64,000 nucleotides of DNA from Cryomorphaceae bacterium BACL7 MAG-120322-bin74 (GTDB taxonomy: Bacteria > Bacteroidota > Bacteroidia > Flavobacteriales > Schleiferiaceae). Below are positions 8,316 through 18,061 of the stretch, one piece after another (positions within the stretch are counted from its first letter, which is position 1; the number at the start of each line of letters is the position of its first letter). Location of the stretch: NCBI GenBank assembly GCA_001438205.1, contig LICG01000001.1, positions 1-64,000 on the forward strand, given 5' to 3'. Under the pieces are notes generated by a model. That model saw only the letters and a program-made list of their open reading frames with translations, was not told the origin of the DNA and made no database searches. The translations under genes and the position numbers were made by a program.

Positions 8316-9617
8316 GGGTTTCATCCGGATCCATTTCCATAGCTGACTATAGGTCACCTTCTTTCCGTAAGACAGAATGCCAATGCGGTAAATTCTGCCT
8401 GCTAACCAGGTGGTAAACAGGAAGCCTGCGATAAGTAAGGTCAGACTCAACGCAAGTTCGGCCCACGGAACGCCAAAGGGCAGACGCATCATCATGGCAA
8501 TGGGAGAAGAGAATGGAATAATGGAGAGCCAGTAGGCGAGGGGTCCATTTGGGTCCTCGACAATTTGCGTCGCGACAACAAAGGTGATCACCAACGGCAT
8601 GGTCAAGGGGAGCATAAATTGTTGGGTGTCGGTTTCAGAATCTACCGCGGCGCCAACAGCGGCAAAGAGCGCACCATACAGGAGGTAGCCACCGAGAAAA
8701 TAGAACAGAAAAGCACTCAGCAGCAAGGGTACATTGAGCGCAGAAAGGGTGCCGCTAATCTCGGAAGGCAATCCGCCCGTGGCTGCTGGATTGGTGGCGA
8801 GTTCCGCTGCATCCGGGCTAAGTAAACCACTGGCGGCAATCCCGACGACAATCAAGGCCGTCAAAACGACCCAAACTAAAAATTGTAGCAATCCCACAGA
8901 GGCAATCCCTAGGATTTTGCCCAGCATTAATTGGGTGGGCTTTACGGAAGAAACAATGACCTCGACAATGCGACTTGTTTTTTCTTCAATCACCCCGCGC
9001 ATGATTTGCGTGGCATATAAAAATGTGAAGATGTAGACAAAGAAACCTGCACCAAAGCCAATCGCCATTTTGAGGCCCAGGGCACTTTCTTCGGTTCCAT
9101 TTTCGGTAAAATCCAACGTTTTTATCGCTACCTGTGTCTGGGCCTGTGCAACCAAGGCGGGATCTACACCCCGAAGCTTAAGCTTTTCTTCTGTCGCCAT
9201 CGCTTCAAGGGTTGACTCAATGCTGCGGATAGCATCCATGGAGACATCGTTTTTGGAGTAAAGACGAACGTTTCGCAGAATAAAATCAGGGTCGCCATTT
9301 TGCGAAGCGGGTAGGTAAAGTAGGCCGTCAAATGGCTCTTTGCTGTGTAACGCTTCAATCGCTTGTTCTTCTGAAAATTCTTCAGGATTCAAATAGTCTA
9401 AAAGCGTGTTGCCAATATGATCGGTCCCGACCAATAGAAAGGAATGGTCGACGACCAGGAGGCGCTGTTCGGGCTCTTCTGACATACTAGAGAGCAGTGG
9501 GGGGACAATCACCAGGGCGCCAAAAAAGAGTGGCCCCAAGACGGTCATCAGCAAAAATGTTTTTTTCCGCACACGGGAGAGGAATTCGCGCTGGGCTACA
9601 AGAAGGAATGGGCTCAT
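8313..9617 (-). CDS. ABC exporter permease (NatB / ABC-2 type)
   Basis: A 434-residue permease. It has one N-terminal membrane segment (TFLLMTVLGPLFFGALVIVPPLL, residues 20-42), a large extracytoplasmic domain of about 180 residues, then about five segments in the C-terminal half. FLYATQIMRGVIEEKTSRIVEVIVSSVKPTQLMLGKI is the diagnostic stretch of the NatB/ABC2_membrane_3 family. It pairs with the ATPase encoded immediately upstream (four-base overlap, ATGA). NatAB transporters in other bacteria export Na+; many relatives export unknown substrates, so specificity is left open. Confidence 0.9.
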   Translation of the reverse strand: MSPFLLVAQREFLSRVRKKTFLLMTVLGPLFFGALVIVPPLLSSMSEEPEQRLLVVDHSFLLVGTDHIGNTLLDYLNPEEFSEEQAIEALHSKEPFDGLLYLPASQNGDPDFILRNVRLYSKNDVSMDAIRSIESTLEAMATEEKLKLRGVDPALVAQAQTQVAIKTLDFTENGTEESALGLKMAIGFGAGFFVYIFTFLYATQIMRGVIEEKTSRIVEVIVSSVKPTQLMLGKILGIASVGLLQFLVWVVLTALIVVGIAASGLLSPDAAELATNPAATGGLPSEISGTLSALNVPLLLSAFLFYFLGGYLLYGALFAAVGAAVDSETDTQQFMLPLTMPLVITFVVATQIVEDPNGPLAYWLSIIPFSSPIAMMMRLPFGVPWAELALSLTLLIAGFLFTTWLAGRIYRIGILSYGKKVTYSQLWKWIRMKP

Positions 9618-10528
9618 GCTTGGACAGTTTGAATGAAAATATCGTTCATGCTCGGAAGGACTTCTTCAAAGGAAATGGGGTCACATTGTGGCGCAAGTTG
9701 TGCCATGAGCGCGCCGGACAGTGGGGCCGAGGCTTTGAAGGTCACGGCATGATGCCCCGTTTTAGCATCCGCTATTTTTGGGCTGGCGGTAACTCCTTCT
9801 GGTATAGAAAAGGTTTCGGGTCCCTCCCCGCGATACACCAGACGATACGTATTGGAACGATGGGACTCGCGTATGTCTTGTATTTTGCCATCCAGCACCT
9901 TTTCCCCTCGATTGAGCAATGCAATGTGCGTGCAGAGCTCTTCGACGCTTTCCATGCGATGGGTGGAGAGCAAAATAGTGGCCCCCTCGGAATGCAGGCG
10001 GAGCATCTCATCGCGGATCAACGTGGCATTCACGGGGTCAAAACCACTAAAGGGTTCATCAAAAATGAGCACTTTGGGCTCATGTATAACGGTCGTGATA
10101 AATTGAATTTTTTGCGCTTGTCCTTTGGAAAGTTCTTCCACCTTTTTATCCCACCAGGATTGAAGATCCCAGCGAATAAACCAAGCCTTGAGCTTTTCCT
10201 TGGCTTCTGCTGCTGGCATGCCTTTCAGCTGAGCGAGGTAGAGGGCTTGCTCGCCCACTTTCATCTTTTTATATAAGCCACGCTCTTCGGGTAAATACCC
10301 AATCTTGCGCGCATGTGCCGGGGTCATTTCTTCGCCTGAAAAGTAGAGATGGCCTTGGTCAGGTTCAATGATTTGATTGACCATGCGTAAAAAAGTCGTT
10401 TTTCCAGCCCCATTGGGCCCCAGTAAACCATATATAGCCCCTTCGGGAATGGCTAAGTCTAAACCCTTGAGAGCGGTGAAATTTTGGTAGCCTTTTTTCA
10501 GCCCCTGGGCCTCAAGTACATTTGACAT
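9614..10528 (-). CDS. ABC transporter ATP-binding protein (NatA type)
   Basis: A 304-residue ATPase with Walker A GPNGAGKTT (37-45), a signature loop reading LSKGQ rather than LSGGQ, Walker B VLIFDEP, and a C-terminal DUF4162-like extension after about residue 220. That layout is typical for the ATPase of ABC-2 exporters. I chose ATG 10528 (MSNVLEAQGLKKGY) over the upstream start 10561. It drives the permease encoded next. It follows mfd by 46 bases, in which I see no consensus promoter, so it may be read from the FBPase-mfd transcript. Confidence 0.92.
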   Translation of the reverse strand: MSNVLEAQGLKKGYQNFTALKGLDLAIPEGAIYGLLGPNGAGKTTFLRMVNQIIEPDQGHLYFSGEEMTPAHARKIGYLPEERGLYKKMKVGEQALYLAQLKGMPAAEAKEKLKAWFIRWDLQSWWDKKVEELSKGQAQKIQFITTVIHEPKVLIFDEPFSGFDPVNATLIRDEMLRLHSEGATILLSTHRMESVEELCTHIALLNRGEKVLDGKIQDIRESHRSNTYRLVYRGEGPETFSIPEGVTASPKIADAKTGHHAVTFKASAPLSGALMAQLAPQCDPISFEEVLPSMNDIFIQTVQA

Positions 10529-10574
10529 AACGGTTGCTTTTTTGCCGCGGTGCCGGAGCACGTTGGATTTGCTT

Positions 10575-13500
10575 TTAGGCTAATTCTTCAGCAGAGGATA
10601 GTTGTGATAAAAGTACAAAAGCCGCATCGACCGTTGGGACGGATTCCATGACTAAGCTGATGCGCGGGCCGTTTTGTTTCATCCGATAGCGTTGCGGTTG
10701 GCTTTGAAGCTTGTCTAAAAAGCGCATGAGTACTTCCTGCGGGGGCGCCTCGTGTGCTTCCTCAGGAAAGTAGGCTAAAAGTTTCCCGCCCTTTAGGACC
10801 ACTTTGTCAAAACCCAAAGATTGCCCCAGCCAGCGCAATCGTAACGAAGTCATCAGCTGGACTGCTTGAACAGGCAAGGGGCCGAAGCGATCTTCTAAGC
10901 CTGCAGAATATGCTTCAAGCTGGCTTTCGTCGGTGAGGCCATTTAGCTCTCGGTAAATGCGCAATCGTTCCTCCACAAAGTTTATATAGTGGTCGGGAAG
11001 TAAGAGTTCTAGATCGGTGTCCAATTGGCATTCGCGCTCCGTGGGATCCCATCCGCCGCGGCTATCCGCATAGAGGTCTTTGAACTCTTTTTTCTTCAAT
11101 TCGGCCACCGCCTCTGAGAGTAATTTTTGGTAGGTATCAAAGCCCAAGTCATTGATAAAACCGGACTGCTCAGCCCCTAATAAGTCACCAGCGCCACGGA
11201 TCTCAAGGTCGCGCAGGGCGATTTTGAAACCACTACCCAGATCGGAGAACTGCTCTAAGGCCTGCAGGCGTTTGCGCGATTCTTCCGGAAGGCCAGCCAA
11301 GGGGGGCGCAATGAGGTAGCAAAAGGCTTTGCGGTTGGACCGTCCAACCCGCCCCCGCATTTGGTGCAAATCACTCAAGCCAAACATATGCGCTTGGTGG
11401 ATGATCATGGTATTGGCGTTTGGGACATCCAGTCCGCTTTCTACGATGGTGGTGCTGACCAAGATGTCAAATTCATTTGCCATAAAGGCCAATAAAATCC
11501 TTTCTAATTCAGACCCATTCATCTGTCCATGGCCTATGGCAATGCGCGCATCGGGCAATAGGCGCTGAATCATTCCGGCGATCTCTTGAATATTTTCGAC
11601 CCGGTTATGGATGAAAAAGGCTTGTCCGCCGCGACTCAATTCATACTGCAAGGAATCGCGCACGCTCTCTTCATGGAATCCCATGATATGGGTTTCGATG
11701 GGTTGTCGATTAGGCGGAGGCGTCGTCATCACGCTGAGATCTCGCGCAGCCATGAGCGAAAATTGCAGGGTTCGCGGGATGGGCGTCGCGGTCAATGTCA
11801 AGGTATCGACATTCACCTTTAAGGTCTTGAGTTTCTCCTTGACATTGACTCCAAACTTCTGCTCTTCATCAATGATCAAAAGACCTAAATCTTTGAATTG
11901 TAAGGATTTGCTCACTAGTTTGTGGGTGCCAATCAAGATGTCAATGGCTCCAGAAGCTAGGTCCTCCGTGATGGATTTCAAGTCTTTGGCGCTTCGAGAA
12001 CGGTTGACATATTCTACCCGGGCAGGGAATCCTTCAAGGCGCTTGCGAAAGGTCTGGTAATGTTGAAAAGCAAGAATGGTCGTCGGAACCAATAACGCCA
12101 CTTGCTTGCTGTCTGCCACGGCTTTAAAGGCCGCACGAACCGCTAGTTCGGTTTTACCAAAACCTACATCTCCGCAAATCAGGCGGTCCATAGCAATGGG
12201 ACTTTCCATGTCCGCCTTGATATCCGCCGTGGCTTTCTCTTGGTCCGGCGTATCCTCATATTGGAAGGAGGCTTCTAGCTCATGCTGGAGATAGGTATCG
12301 GGAGAAAAACCGAAACCTTTTGCTTCCTTGCGTTTGGCGTAGAGTTGAATCAAGTCATACGCCAGTTGCTTTACCCTGGTTTTGGTTTTCTTTTTCAAGG
12401 TTTGCCATGCGGGCGAACCTAATTTATTCAGCACCGGGGTAGCTCCTTCTTTGCTGTTGAATTTGGCAATTTTATGCAGGCTATGGATGCTGACATAGAG
12501 AATGTCCGAATCCTTGTACACCAACTTAATGGCTTCTTGCATCTTCCCTTGCACATCTATTTTTTGCAGGCCTCCAAACTTTCCAATCCCATGGTCGATA
12601 TGGGTGACATAATCGCCTACTTGCAAAGAATTGAGTTCCTTCAGGGTAATGGCTTGTGCTTTATCTAGCCCATCGCGCAATCTGAAGCGCTGGTAGCGCT
12701 CAAAGATTTCATGGTCAGTGAAAACGACCCGCTGTGCTGCTGGGTCTTCCCAACCTTTGTGCAAAGCTTTTTCAAGCCAGTGGATCAGAATGGGGCTCTC
12801 CATTTGTAGATCTTGGAGAATGCTCGCAAGGCGCTTTTGCTGTTGCGGCAAGCTGCACATGATCCAAATTTCTCGCTGTGCTTTTTGATGTGCGGTTAAG
12901 TGCTCCAGCAGCAGCCTAAAATTCTTCCCAAAGGTTGGCTGCGGAAGGGACTGCCATGGAGCGCCGCCATCTTGTGATTGCTCGCTTAAATAGCGTCTGT
13001 GTTGTAATAAATGGTCCACATGGCTGCCGCTCGAATACAAGGCATGGGGCTCCATGGGCTTGACTCCGCCTTCGAAAGCAATATAGGCGGTTTCTGCCTG
13101 GGCATAGCCCTCATCAAGTTTTTCGTAGAGGAATCGTGGGTTTTCAATCCAAAGCAGGACATCCTCGCCGAGGTATTCTATGAGCGATTCACGTACTTCT
13201 TTCCGAACCTTATCTTCCACATTCGGAACCAAGGTCATTCGGTCCACACTCCCTTCACTGAGTTGGCTATCTACATCAAATGGCCGAATATCTTCTATGT
13301 CATTGCCAAAAAATTCCACCCGATGCGGGTGGCTATGGGCAAAGGAAAAGACATCGACAATGCCCCCTCTTACAGCAAATTGGCCAGGTTTTTCAACAAA
13401 ATCCACCCGTTCAAAACGCATATCAAACAGGCTTTCATTGAAAAATTCTAAATCCAGTTTGTCTCCGCGCGATACGGTTAAGGTCTTGGACCCAAAGGAC

Positions 13501-13910
13501 TTTCGGGTGACCACTTTTTCCGCTAGGGCCTCGGGATAGGTGACAATAACACAGGGGGATTGACTGCGTTGTGCCCGCTCTAATGCTTCTGCACGCAAAC
13601 CAATGTTGGCATTGTCTACTTGATCACGGTCGGCATAGGGTTTACGGTAAGAATCGGGAAAGAAAAGGGCGTGTCCTGGACCTAAGAGTTTTTCTACATC
13701 ATTTAAAAAATAGGCCGCTTCTTCCTTGTCTGATCGAACAACCAGGAGGGTCTTCTTTAATGTCTGCAGCGTGAGCGCAGCGGTGACGGAAGATAATGAG
13801 CCCCGCACACCAGAAAGCCCCACCGGTTGTCCCGGGGGGGTGCGTTGCCATGCGTCAAGCAGGGCATGGAGTCGCGCGTCAGCGCGGTAAGCATCTAGCA
13901 GTGCATTCAT
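10575..13910 (-). CDS. mfd: Mfd, transcription-repair coupling factor
   Basis: A 1111-residue DNA translocase that removes stalled RNA polymerase from lesions and recruits UvrA. The domains are in the expected order. An UvrB-like N-terminal module lies at about 1-340. The CarD-type RNA-polymerase-interacting domain is at 427-480 ([20 protein letters not shown]). The RecG-like motor has Walker [10 protein letters not shown] (580-588), the DEEQ box [10 protein letters not shown] and [17 protein letters not shown]. The C-terminal TRCF domain ends the protein. Full length. It starts at ATG 13908-13910, overlapping the FBPase stop by four bases, so the two genes are coupled despite unrelated functions. 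Confidence 0.97.
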   Translation of the reverse strand: MNALLDAYRADARLHALLDAWQRTPPGQPVGLSGVRGSLSSVTAALTLQTLKKTLLVVRSDKEEAAYFLNDVEKLLGPGHALFFPDSYRKPYADRDQVDNANIGLRAEALERAQRSQSPCVIVTYPEALAEKVVTRKSFGSKTLTVSRGDKLDLEFFNESLFDMRFERVDFVEKPGQFAVRGGIVDVFSFAHSHPHRVEFFGNDIEDIRPFDVDSQLSEGSVDRMTLVPNVEDKVRKEVRESLIEYLGEDVLLWIENPRFLYEKLDEGYAQAETAYIAFEGGVKPMEPHALYSSGSHVDHLLQHRRYLSEQSQDGGAPWQSLPQPTFGKNFRLLLEHLTAHQKAQREIWIMCSLPQQQKRLASILQDLQMESPILIHWLEKALHKGWEDPAAQRVVFTDHEIFERYQRFRLRDGLDKAQAITLKELNSLQVGDYVTHIDHGIGKFGGLQKIDVQGKMQEAIKLVYKDSDILYVSIHSLHKIAKFNSKEGATPVLNKLGSPAWQTLKKKTKTRVKQLAYDLIQLYAKRKEAKGFGFSPDTYLQHELEASFQYEDTPDQEKATADIKADMESPIAMDRLICGDVGFGKTELAVRAAFKAVADSKQVALLVPTTILAFQHYQTFRKRLEGFPARVEYVNRSRSAKDLKSITEDLASGAIDILIGTHKLVSKSLQFKDLGLLIIDEEQKFGVNVKEKLKTLKVNVDTLTLTATPIPRTLQFSLMAARDLSVMTTPPPNRQPIETHIMGFHEESVRDSLQYELSRGGQAFFIHNRVENIQEIAGMIQRLLPDARIAIGHGQMNGSELERILLAFMANEFDILVSTTIVESGLDVPNANTMIIHQAHMFGLSDLHQMRGRVGRSNRKAFCYLIAPPLAGLPEESRKRLQALEQFSDLGSGFKIALRDLEIRGAGDLLGAEQSGFINDLGFDTYQKLLSEAVAELKKKEFKDLYADSRGGWDPTERECQLDTDLELLLPDHYINFVEERLRIYRELNGLTDESQLEAYSAGLEDRFGPLPVQAVQLMTSLRLRWLGQSLGFDKVVLKGGKLLAYFPEEAHEAPPQEVLMRFLDKLQSQPQRYRMKQNGPRISLVMESVPTVDAAFVLLSQLSSAEELA

Positions 13911-14926
13911 GCATCGGCCTCCGACCGCAGGAAGGATTCGGCCTCAAGGACCATCGCGGTGGAGCCGACAAAGTACGGGACGCGCTGATGAAGTTCCGTA
14001 GGTTTTATATCTAGAATTCGGTTAAATCCATCTGTTGCACTTCCGCCAGCTTGTTCTGCAATGAAAGCCAGAGGGTTACACTCGTATAGGAGGCGCAATT
14101 TCCCATGGGGGCTTAGCGTTCCAGTGGGGTAGATATAAATACCTCCTTTGATCATATTTCGGTGGAAATCGCTGACCAAAGAGCCAATATATCGGCTGGT
14201 ATAGGGACGGCCTGATGCAGGATCCAACTCTTGACAAAATTTTAGGTATCGCTTTACCCCTGCAGGGAAGTGCACATAGTTTCCTTCGTTGATTGAATAA
14301 ATCTGACCGCGTTCAGGAAAGCGCATGGTAGGGTGTGATAGGCAAAAGGTGCCAATACTGGGGTCAAGCGTAAAGCCGTTAACACCATGGCCTGTGGTAA
14401 ATACCAGCATGGTACTAGAGCCATAAATAACATAGCCTGCGGCGACTTGGGCATTTCCAGGCTGTAAAAAATCTTCTAAAGTAACCGGGCCTCCTACAGG
14501 GCTTACCCGTCGATAAATGCTAAAGATGGTCCCGATTGATACATTGACGTCCACATTGCTCGATCCATCCAGTGGATCGATTAACACGACATATTTGCTC
14601 TCGTTATGGATGTCATCATCAAAAACGATGTAGTCCTCAAGCTCCTCTGAAGCGACTCCACAAACCTCTCCCATTGATCGAAGGGTGCGCAAAAAAGTAT
14701 CATTGGCGAAGACATCCAGCTTCATTTGGTTTTCGCCCTGGACGTTTTCAGACCCGGCGAGTCCCAGAATATCAGCCAATCCGGCTTTGTTGATTTCACG
14801 ATTGACTACTTTGGCCGCTAAGCGAATAGAGGAGAGGAGTTGCGAGAGTTCCCCGGTGGCGTAGGGAAACTTTTCTTGGTTTTCGACCAAGAACTCGCCC
14901 AAAGTGGTGGGTCGATGTGGACTCAT
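13907..14926 (-). CDS. fbp: Class I fructose-1,6-bisphosphatase
   Basis: A 339-residue gluconeogenic enzyme converting fructose-1,6-bisphosphate to fructose-6-phosphate. Family landmarks are YIVFDD...[29 protein letters not shown] (the metal-binding DPLDGSSN loop), [25 protein letters not shown], and the substrate-binding stretch [24 protein letters not shown] with [22 protein letters not shown] 14926 ([12 protein letters not shown]) is the correct start; a longer frame reaching 15256 lies over the divergent GNAT gene and is not protein-like. A perfect TATCTTTG box lies 23 bases upstream. It works opposite to a phosphofructokinase and after the class I aldolase encoded at 39893-40951. Confidence 0.97.
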   Translation of the reverse strand: MSPHRPTTLGEFLVENQEKFPYATGELSQLLSSIRLAAKVVNREINKAGLADILGLAGSENVQGENQMKLDVFANDTFLRTLRSMGEVCGVASEELEDYIVFDDDIHNESKYVVLIDPLDGSSNVDVNVSIGTIFSIYRRVSPVGGPVTLEDFLQPGNAQVAAGYVIYGSSTMLVFTTGHGVNGFTLDPSIGTFCLSHPTMRFPERGQIYSINEGNYVHFPAGVKRYLKFCQELDPASGRPYTSRYIGSLVSDFHRNMIKGGIYIYPTGTLSPHGKLRLLYECNPLAFIAEQAGGSATDGFNRILDIKPTELHQRVPYFVGSTAMVLEAESFLRSEADA

Positions 14927-14943
14927 AAGACAGTTTTCAAGGG

Positions 14944-14976
14944 TTGCTCCAAAGATAGGAGAAGGTGCTACTTTTG
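14944..14976 (+). promoter_or_regulatory. Full -33/-7 promoter (TTG-N22-TACTTTTG) of the GNAT-lysC operon
   Basis: TTG at 14944-14946 and TACTTTTG at 14969-14976 are separated by 22 bases, a complete Bacteroidota promoter. The box ends five bases before the GTG at 14982, so transcription should begin at the start codon. Confidence 0.65.
14950..14957 (-). promoter_or_regulatory. -7 box TATCTTTG of fbp
   Basis: Exact TAnnTTTG, 23 bases before the fbp ATG. It lies inside the divergent GNAT promoter (between its -33 and -7 boxes), so the two promoters probably compete. Confidence 0.5.
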
Positions 14977-14981
14977 ACATC

Positions 14982-15497
14982 GTGAAGGTGCAAATCAAAG
15001 ATGTTTCGGTCCGTTGGGCAGAAGAAAAGGATCTACCGGCCGTTTTGGCGATGGTACAAGAGCTGGCTGTTTTTGAAGGCGAGCCCCTGGCAGTCAGCCT
15101 AAGCCTAGCGCAAATGACCCATGATTTTGGTGCAGGGCATTTTGTGTGTATGCTCGCGGAGCATCCAGAAGAAGGCCCGCTGGGCATGGCATTTTGCCAC
15201 ACGCGGTATTCGACATGGAAAGGGCTTACCGCCCATTTAGAAGATCTGATAGTCAAAGAAATCTACCGCGGACAAGGCCTAGGTCGACTCCTTCTGGAGG
15301 CTTCGGTACAGTGGGCGCAGTCCATTCATGCCCAACGCTTGCATTGGGAGGTTTTGGACTGGAATCAGCCAGCAATTGATTTTTATGAAGGGGTTGGGGC
15401 CTTGATTCAGCGTGATTGGTATCCATGTCGCTTAGAATCTAAAGATTTAGCGCAATTCACTTTTCGTTATCCCCCTTTTATATCGGCTACAGAATGA
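14982..15497 (+). CDS. GNAT N-acetyltransferase, SSAT/thialysine acetyltransferase-like
   Basis: An acetyl-CoA-dependent acetyltransferase of 171 residues. The stretch [32 protein letters not shown] contains the acetyl-CoA pyrophosphate loop (RGQGLGRL) and the YSTWKG...LEDL pattern of spermidine/thialysine acetyltransferases. [19 protein letters not shown] is the typical GNAT C-terminal motif. The substrate is probably a polyamine or a lysine analogue, by family. The start is uncertain: I use GTG 14982 because a complete promoter ends five bases before it. A second GTG lies at 14988, and a longer frame to 14904 would overlap fbp. Its last bases overlap the start of lysC (ATGA). Confidence 0.82.
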   Translation: MKVQIKDVSVRWAEEKDLPAVLAMVQELAVFEGEPLAVSLSLAQMTHDFGAGHFVCMLAEHPEEGPLGMAFCHTRYSTWKGLTAHLEDLIVKEIYRGQGLGRLLLEASVQWAQSIHAQRLHWEVLDWNQPAIDFYEGVGALIQRDWYPCRLESKDLAQFTFRYPPFISATE

Positions 15498-16759
15498 AGG
15501 CGTGGTCCGTATATAAGTTTGGCGGCGCTTCGGTCAAGGACGCAGAAGCACTGCAAAATGCAGTCAAATTGGTCCGTGATTGGAGTAAGTCTCCTCTGGT
15601 GATGGTGGTTTCTGCCATGGGTAAAACGACCAACGCGTTGGAGAACTACCTCCAGTATTGCACGTTTAATCAAAAGGCAGAGGCTGCGTCGGAATTAGAT
15701 CGCATCAAGAATTTTCATGAAGAGATCGCCAAAGCCATTGGGGTTTGGCAACCTGCTTTAGTGAATGCGTTAGACCAGGCATGGAAAGCGGTTGAAGGGG
15801 TAGACCCAAACCAATCTTATGGTATTCGTTACGATGCTACCATCTCGGTGGGAGAAATAGTGTCCTCCCTCATCCTGCAAGCCGCCTTGCAAAAAGGCGG
15901 AATCGAAGCCGGCTGGTTAGATGCCCGGAAGCTGGTAAAGACGAATGCGGACCATCGTCGTGCTGTAGTGGACTGGGAGGCAACGGAAGCAGCCATACAA
16001 CAGGCCTTGTCTGCCCCTACCGGGATATATGTGACCCAGGGCTTTATTGCCTCTGGTCCAGAGGGTCAGGTTACGACCCTAGGAAGAGAAGGATCCGATT
16101 ATACGGCGGCCATTTTTGCCTATGCGTTATCTGCTGTTGAACTGACGATTTGGAAGGATGTGCAAGGCGTCCTCAGCGGTGATCCCAAAGTTTTTGACCA
16201 AGTAGAGCTTCTTCGTGAGATTCCCTACACCGAAGCGATAGAATTGGCTTTTTATGGGGCTTCGGTTATCCATCCAAAAACAATACAACCGCTTCAAGGC
16301 CGTGGAATTGTGCTGCATGTGCGCTCCTTTCTCCACCCAGCGCTTCCTGCTACCCGGATTTCTGGGGTAGAAAAACTGGAGCCTGAAGTACCCTGTTGGA
16401 TTGTAAAGCAAAATCAAGCTGTTTTTACGGTCGGAACCCATGATTTAAGTTTTTTATCCGAGGGCCATTTGGCGGAGGTGTACAAGGTCTTTTCGGATGC
16501 AGGTCTATTGGTCAACTTGGCACAGCATGCCGCTGTGTCTTCACGCTTTTGTGTGACGGCTGACCGTGTGGCGCTGCCAAAAGCGCAAGCGGAACTCTCT
16601 GCGCAATACCGTGTGAGCGTCGAAGAAGGATTGAGTCTTTATACTGTCCGACGCCCTCATGAAGCCACACGCACATGGTTGGCTGCCCGCGGGGATCTCC
16701 GTTTTGAGCAGCGAAGCGGCAGTTTGGAGCAAGTGGTGCTCAAGGAAAAACAAACCTAG
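15494..16759 (+). CDS. lysC: Aspartate kinase (monofunctional)
   Basis: This enzyme phosphorylates aspartate, the first step to lysine, threonine and methionine. The 421-residue frame starts [14 protein letters not shown], the aspartokinase nucleotide loop KFGGASV. It contains TLGREGSDYTAA and WKDVQGVLSGDPK...AFYGASVIHPKT, the substrate- and nucleotide-binding regions. The C-terminal third (from about 300) is a regulatory ACT region, and no homoserine dehydrogenase domain follows. It is coupled to the acetyltransferase gene by an ATGA overlap. About 100 bases without a gene follow before the convergent outer-membrane protein gene. Confidence 0.93.
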   Translation: MKAWSVYKFGGASVKDAEALQNAVKLVRDWSKSPLVMVVSAMGKTTNALENYLQYCTFNQKAEAASELDRIKNFHEEIAKAIGVWQPALVNALDQAWKAVEGVDPNQSYGIRYDATISVGEIVSSLILQAALQKGGIEAGWLDARKLVKTNADHRRAVVDWEATEAAIQQALSAPTGIYVTQGFIASGPEGQVTTLGREGSDYTAAIFAYALSAVELTIWKDVQGVLSGDPKVFDQVELLREIPYTEAIELAFYGASVIHPKTIQPLQGRGIVLHVRSFLHPALPATRISGVEKLEPEVPCWIVKQNQAVFTVGTHDLSFLSEGHLAEVYKVFSDAGLLVNLAQHAAVSSRFCVTADRVALPKAQAELSAQYRVSVEEGLSLYTVRRPHEATRTWLAARGDLRFEQRSGSLEQVVLKEKQT

Positions 16760-16859
16760 AACCCCACGAAACTTCATTCTTCGAATGGAGGGTAAACTAC
16801 CTTGTTAGGGCACTTTCAGATTCCTGTGAATCCTCAGGGAGGGAAGCGCATAGCTTTGC

Positions 16860-17519
16860 TCACCAAGTATAGAAGGAGTAAATCAATCCGAGGCGTATGC
16901 CCGTGATGCGATCCCAGGTTTGGTCATCTCCTGTATGCCATCCCTCCAGTCTGTCTCCGGGAACAAAAGTGTTGTAGTATTCAATCGTACTGGAAAGGTG
17001 CTCGCTGTGACGTGTTTTGAACCCAAGTCCTCCGCCTAGTGTGGCGCTGAGGTTCGTTCCTGCGTCAAACGTAATATGGGTGGGATATGCAATGTCTTCC
17101 ATGTAGGATGACTGGCTGAAGGCGCCACCCACGGTGCCAAACAAATAAGGCGTCATGGCATTGCGCTTCCAGTACTTTCCATAGGGGAGCAAGTGATAGG
17201 TGATACGTGCTGCAGAGGTAGCATAGGTCGTATGTAATTCTACGCCTGTGTAGATTCCTTTGTGGTGGGCATTGTCTGCAAATAGGGCCCCGAAATCCAT
17301 TTCTGCGCCAAAACCCCAGCGCGATCCCGTATAAAAACTAAACTCGACCCCACCAGAAGGACGCGCTTCTTGCAACATGGCGTTGATATCCCCAGTAGCA
17401 AAATCCCCAATGTGATTGGAACTTCCCAGATGGACATTTAAGTTCAATGACTGCAATGAACGCTGTCCCAACGCTGGGAAGGTGAGGGCCACAAGAAGGG
17501 CAGGTAAGAGGATTCTCAT
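16860..17519 (-). CDS. Outer-membrane beta-barrel protein, DUF6089-like
   Basis: A 219-residue exported protein with a signal peptide (MRILLPALLVALTFPALGQ, cleavage near 19). Alternating hydrophobic/polar strands follow and end in an aromatic residue (YSFYTW), as outer-membrane barrels do. The patterns LNVHLGSSNHIGDF near the start, PYLFGTVGGAF and LGGGLGFKT fit the DUF6089-type proteins common in Bacteroidota. Function unknown, probably structural or porin-like. It lies after a strong terminator. A near-consensus TATTTTAG box stands four bases before its ATG, so it is probably transcribed alone. Confidence 0.75.
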   Translation of the reverse strand: MRILLPALLVALTFPALGQRSLQSLNLNVHLGSSNHIGDFATGDINAMLQEARPSGGVEFSFYTGSRWGFGAEMDFGALFADNAHHKGIYTGVELHTTYATSAARITYHLLPYGKYWKRNAMTPYLFGTVGGAFSQSSYMEDIAYPTHITFDAGTNLSATLGGGLGFKTRHSEHLSSTIEYYNTFVPGDRLEGWHTGDDQTWDRITGIRLGLIYSFYTW

Positions 17520-17523
17520 AGTG

Positions 17524-17531
17524 CTAAAATA
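17524..17531 (-). promoter_or_regulatory. Near-consensus -7 box TATTTTAG before the DUF6089-like gene
   Basis: One mismatch to TAnnTTTG, four bases before the ATG, in the short gap left by the upstream terminator. Confidence 0.35.
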
Positions 17532-17550
17532 TCTCGCTTTAATTGGGAAA

Positions 17551-17590
17551 AAAAGAAACGGGGCACAAATAAATGTGCCCCGTTTCTTTT
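17551..17590 (-). terminator. Strong intrinsic terminator after the small exported protein gene
   Basis: A perfect 16-bp inverted repeat (17551-17566 with 17575-17590) around an 8-base loop. The core is GGGGCAC/GTGCCCC and T-runs lie on both strands. It terminates the leftward gene ending at 17609. Confidence 0.9.
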
Positions 17591-17608
17591 TTCTTCTAAG
17601 AGAAGGAC

Positions 17609-18004
17609 TTAATTCTGCGCTAAACTGTTTGCTTGTGCCCAGGCCACATCGTGCATGCGGGTTGTTTTAACTAAGGCTCCTTCTTCGTCATATACGCGAA
17701 TCAATGCCAGTTCACCATTTAAGCGATACATGACACGGCCCATGTATTTCCCGTTAAACATTGTGCCTTGAACGGATACAATGGTTGCGTCGTCAATATT
17801 TTGATTCATTAAAAAAGCGCCTTCCAACGTGCCTTCGGGAGTCACGTGAAAATAATTACCGCACGGCTGCGTAACCTTGATGAGGTTGGCATCTACCTGC
17901 TGGTAGATAGGCGTAGGTCCTTGTTCGGGGCGCAATTCTTGGGCGTTCATCGAAGTGAAGAGCCCGGTACTTAGAAGCGCCACGAGGAAAAAATTACTTT
18001 TCAT
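17609..18004 (-). CDS. Small exported protein of unknown function
   Basis: A 131-residue protein with a signal peptide (MKSNFFLVALLSTGLFTSMNAQ, cleavage near 22). It has a single internal Cys (QPCGNYFHV) and a beta-rich body with YMGRVMYRLNGELALIRVYDEEGALVKTTRM, which resembles MORN/WG-like repeated strands. I do not recognise a family. It has its own complete promoter (TTG-N19-TAACTTTG) and a strong terminator, so it is a single-gene transcript that may be well expressed. Probably periplasmic or outer-membrane associated. Confidence 0.7.
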   Translation of the reverse strand: MKSNFFLVALLSTGLFTSMNAQELRPEQGPTPIYQQVDANLIKVTQPCGNYFHVTPEGTLEGAFLMNQNIDDATIVSVQGTMFNGKYMGRVMYRLNGELALIRVYDEEGALVKTTRMHDVAWAQANSLAQN

Positions 18005-18031
18005 GGCGTCCGTCTTAAGGGTTTGTTAAAC

Positions 18032-18061
18032 CAAAGTTAACAAATAATTTACATTAGACAA
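18032..18061 (-). promoter_or_regulatory. Full promoter (TTG-N19-TAACTTTG) of the small exported protein gene
   Basis: On the minus strand TTG (18059-18061) and TAACTTTG (18032-18039) are 19 bases apart. The -33 box overlaps the end of the upstream dehydrogenase gene. The leader would be about 20 bases. Confidence 0.7.

Noticed and set aside
9497-10276. 259-residue plus-strand frame antisense to the NatAB genes
   Set aside because: The minus-strand genes have full ABC transporter motifs; the antisense translation has none.
14926-15256. 110-residue N-terminal extension of FBPase
   Set aside because: The extension is antisense to the GNAT gene, compositionally Ser/Arg-rich and unlike FBPase; the family start is at 14926.
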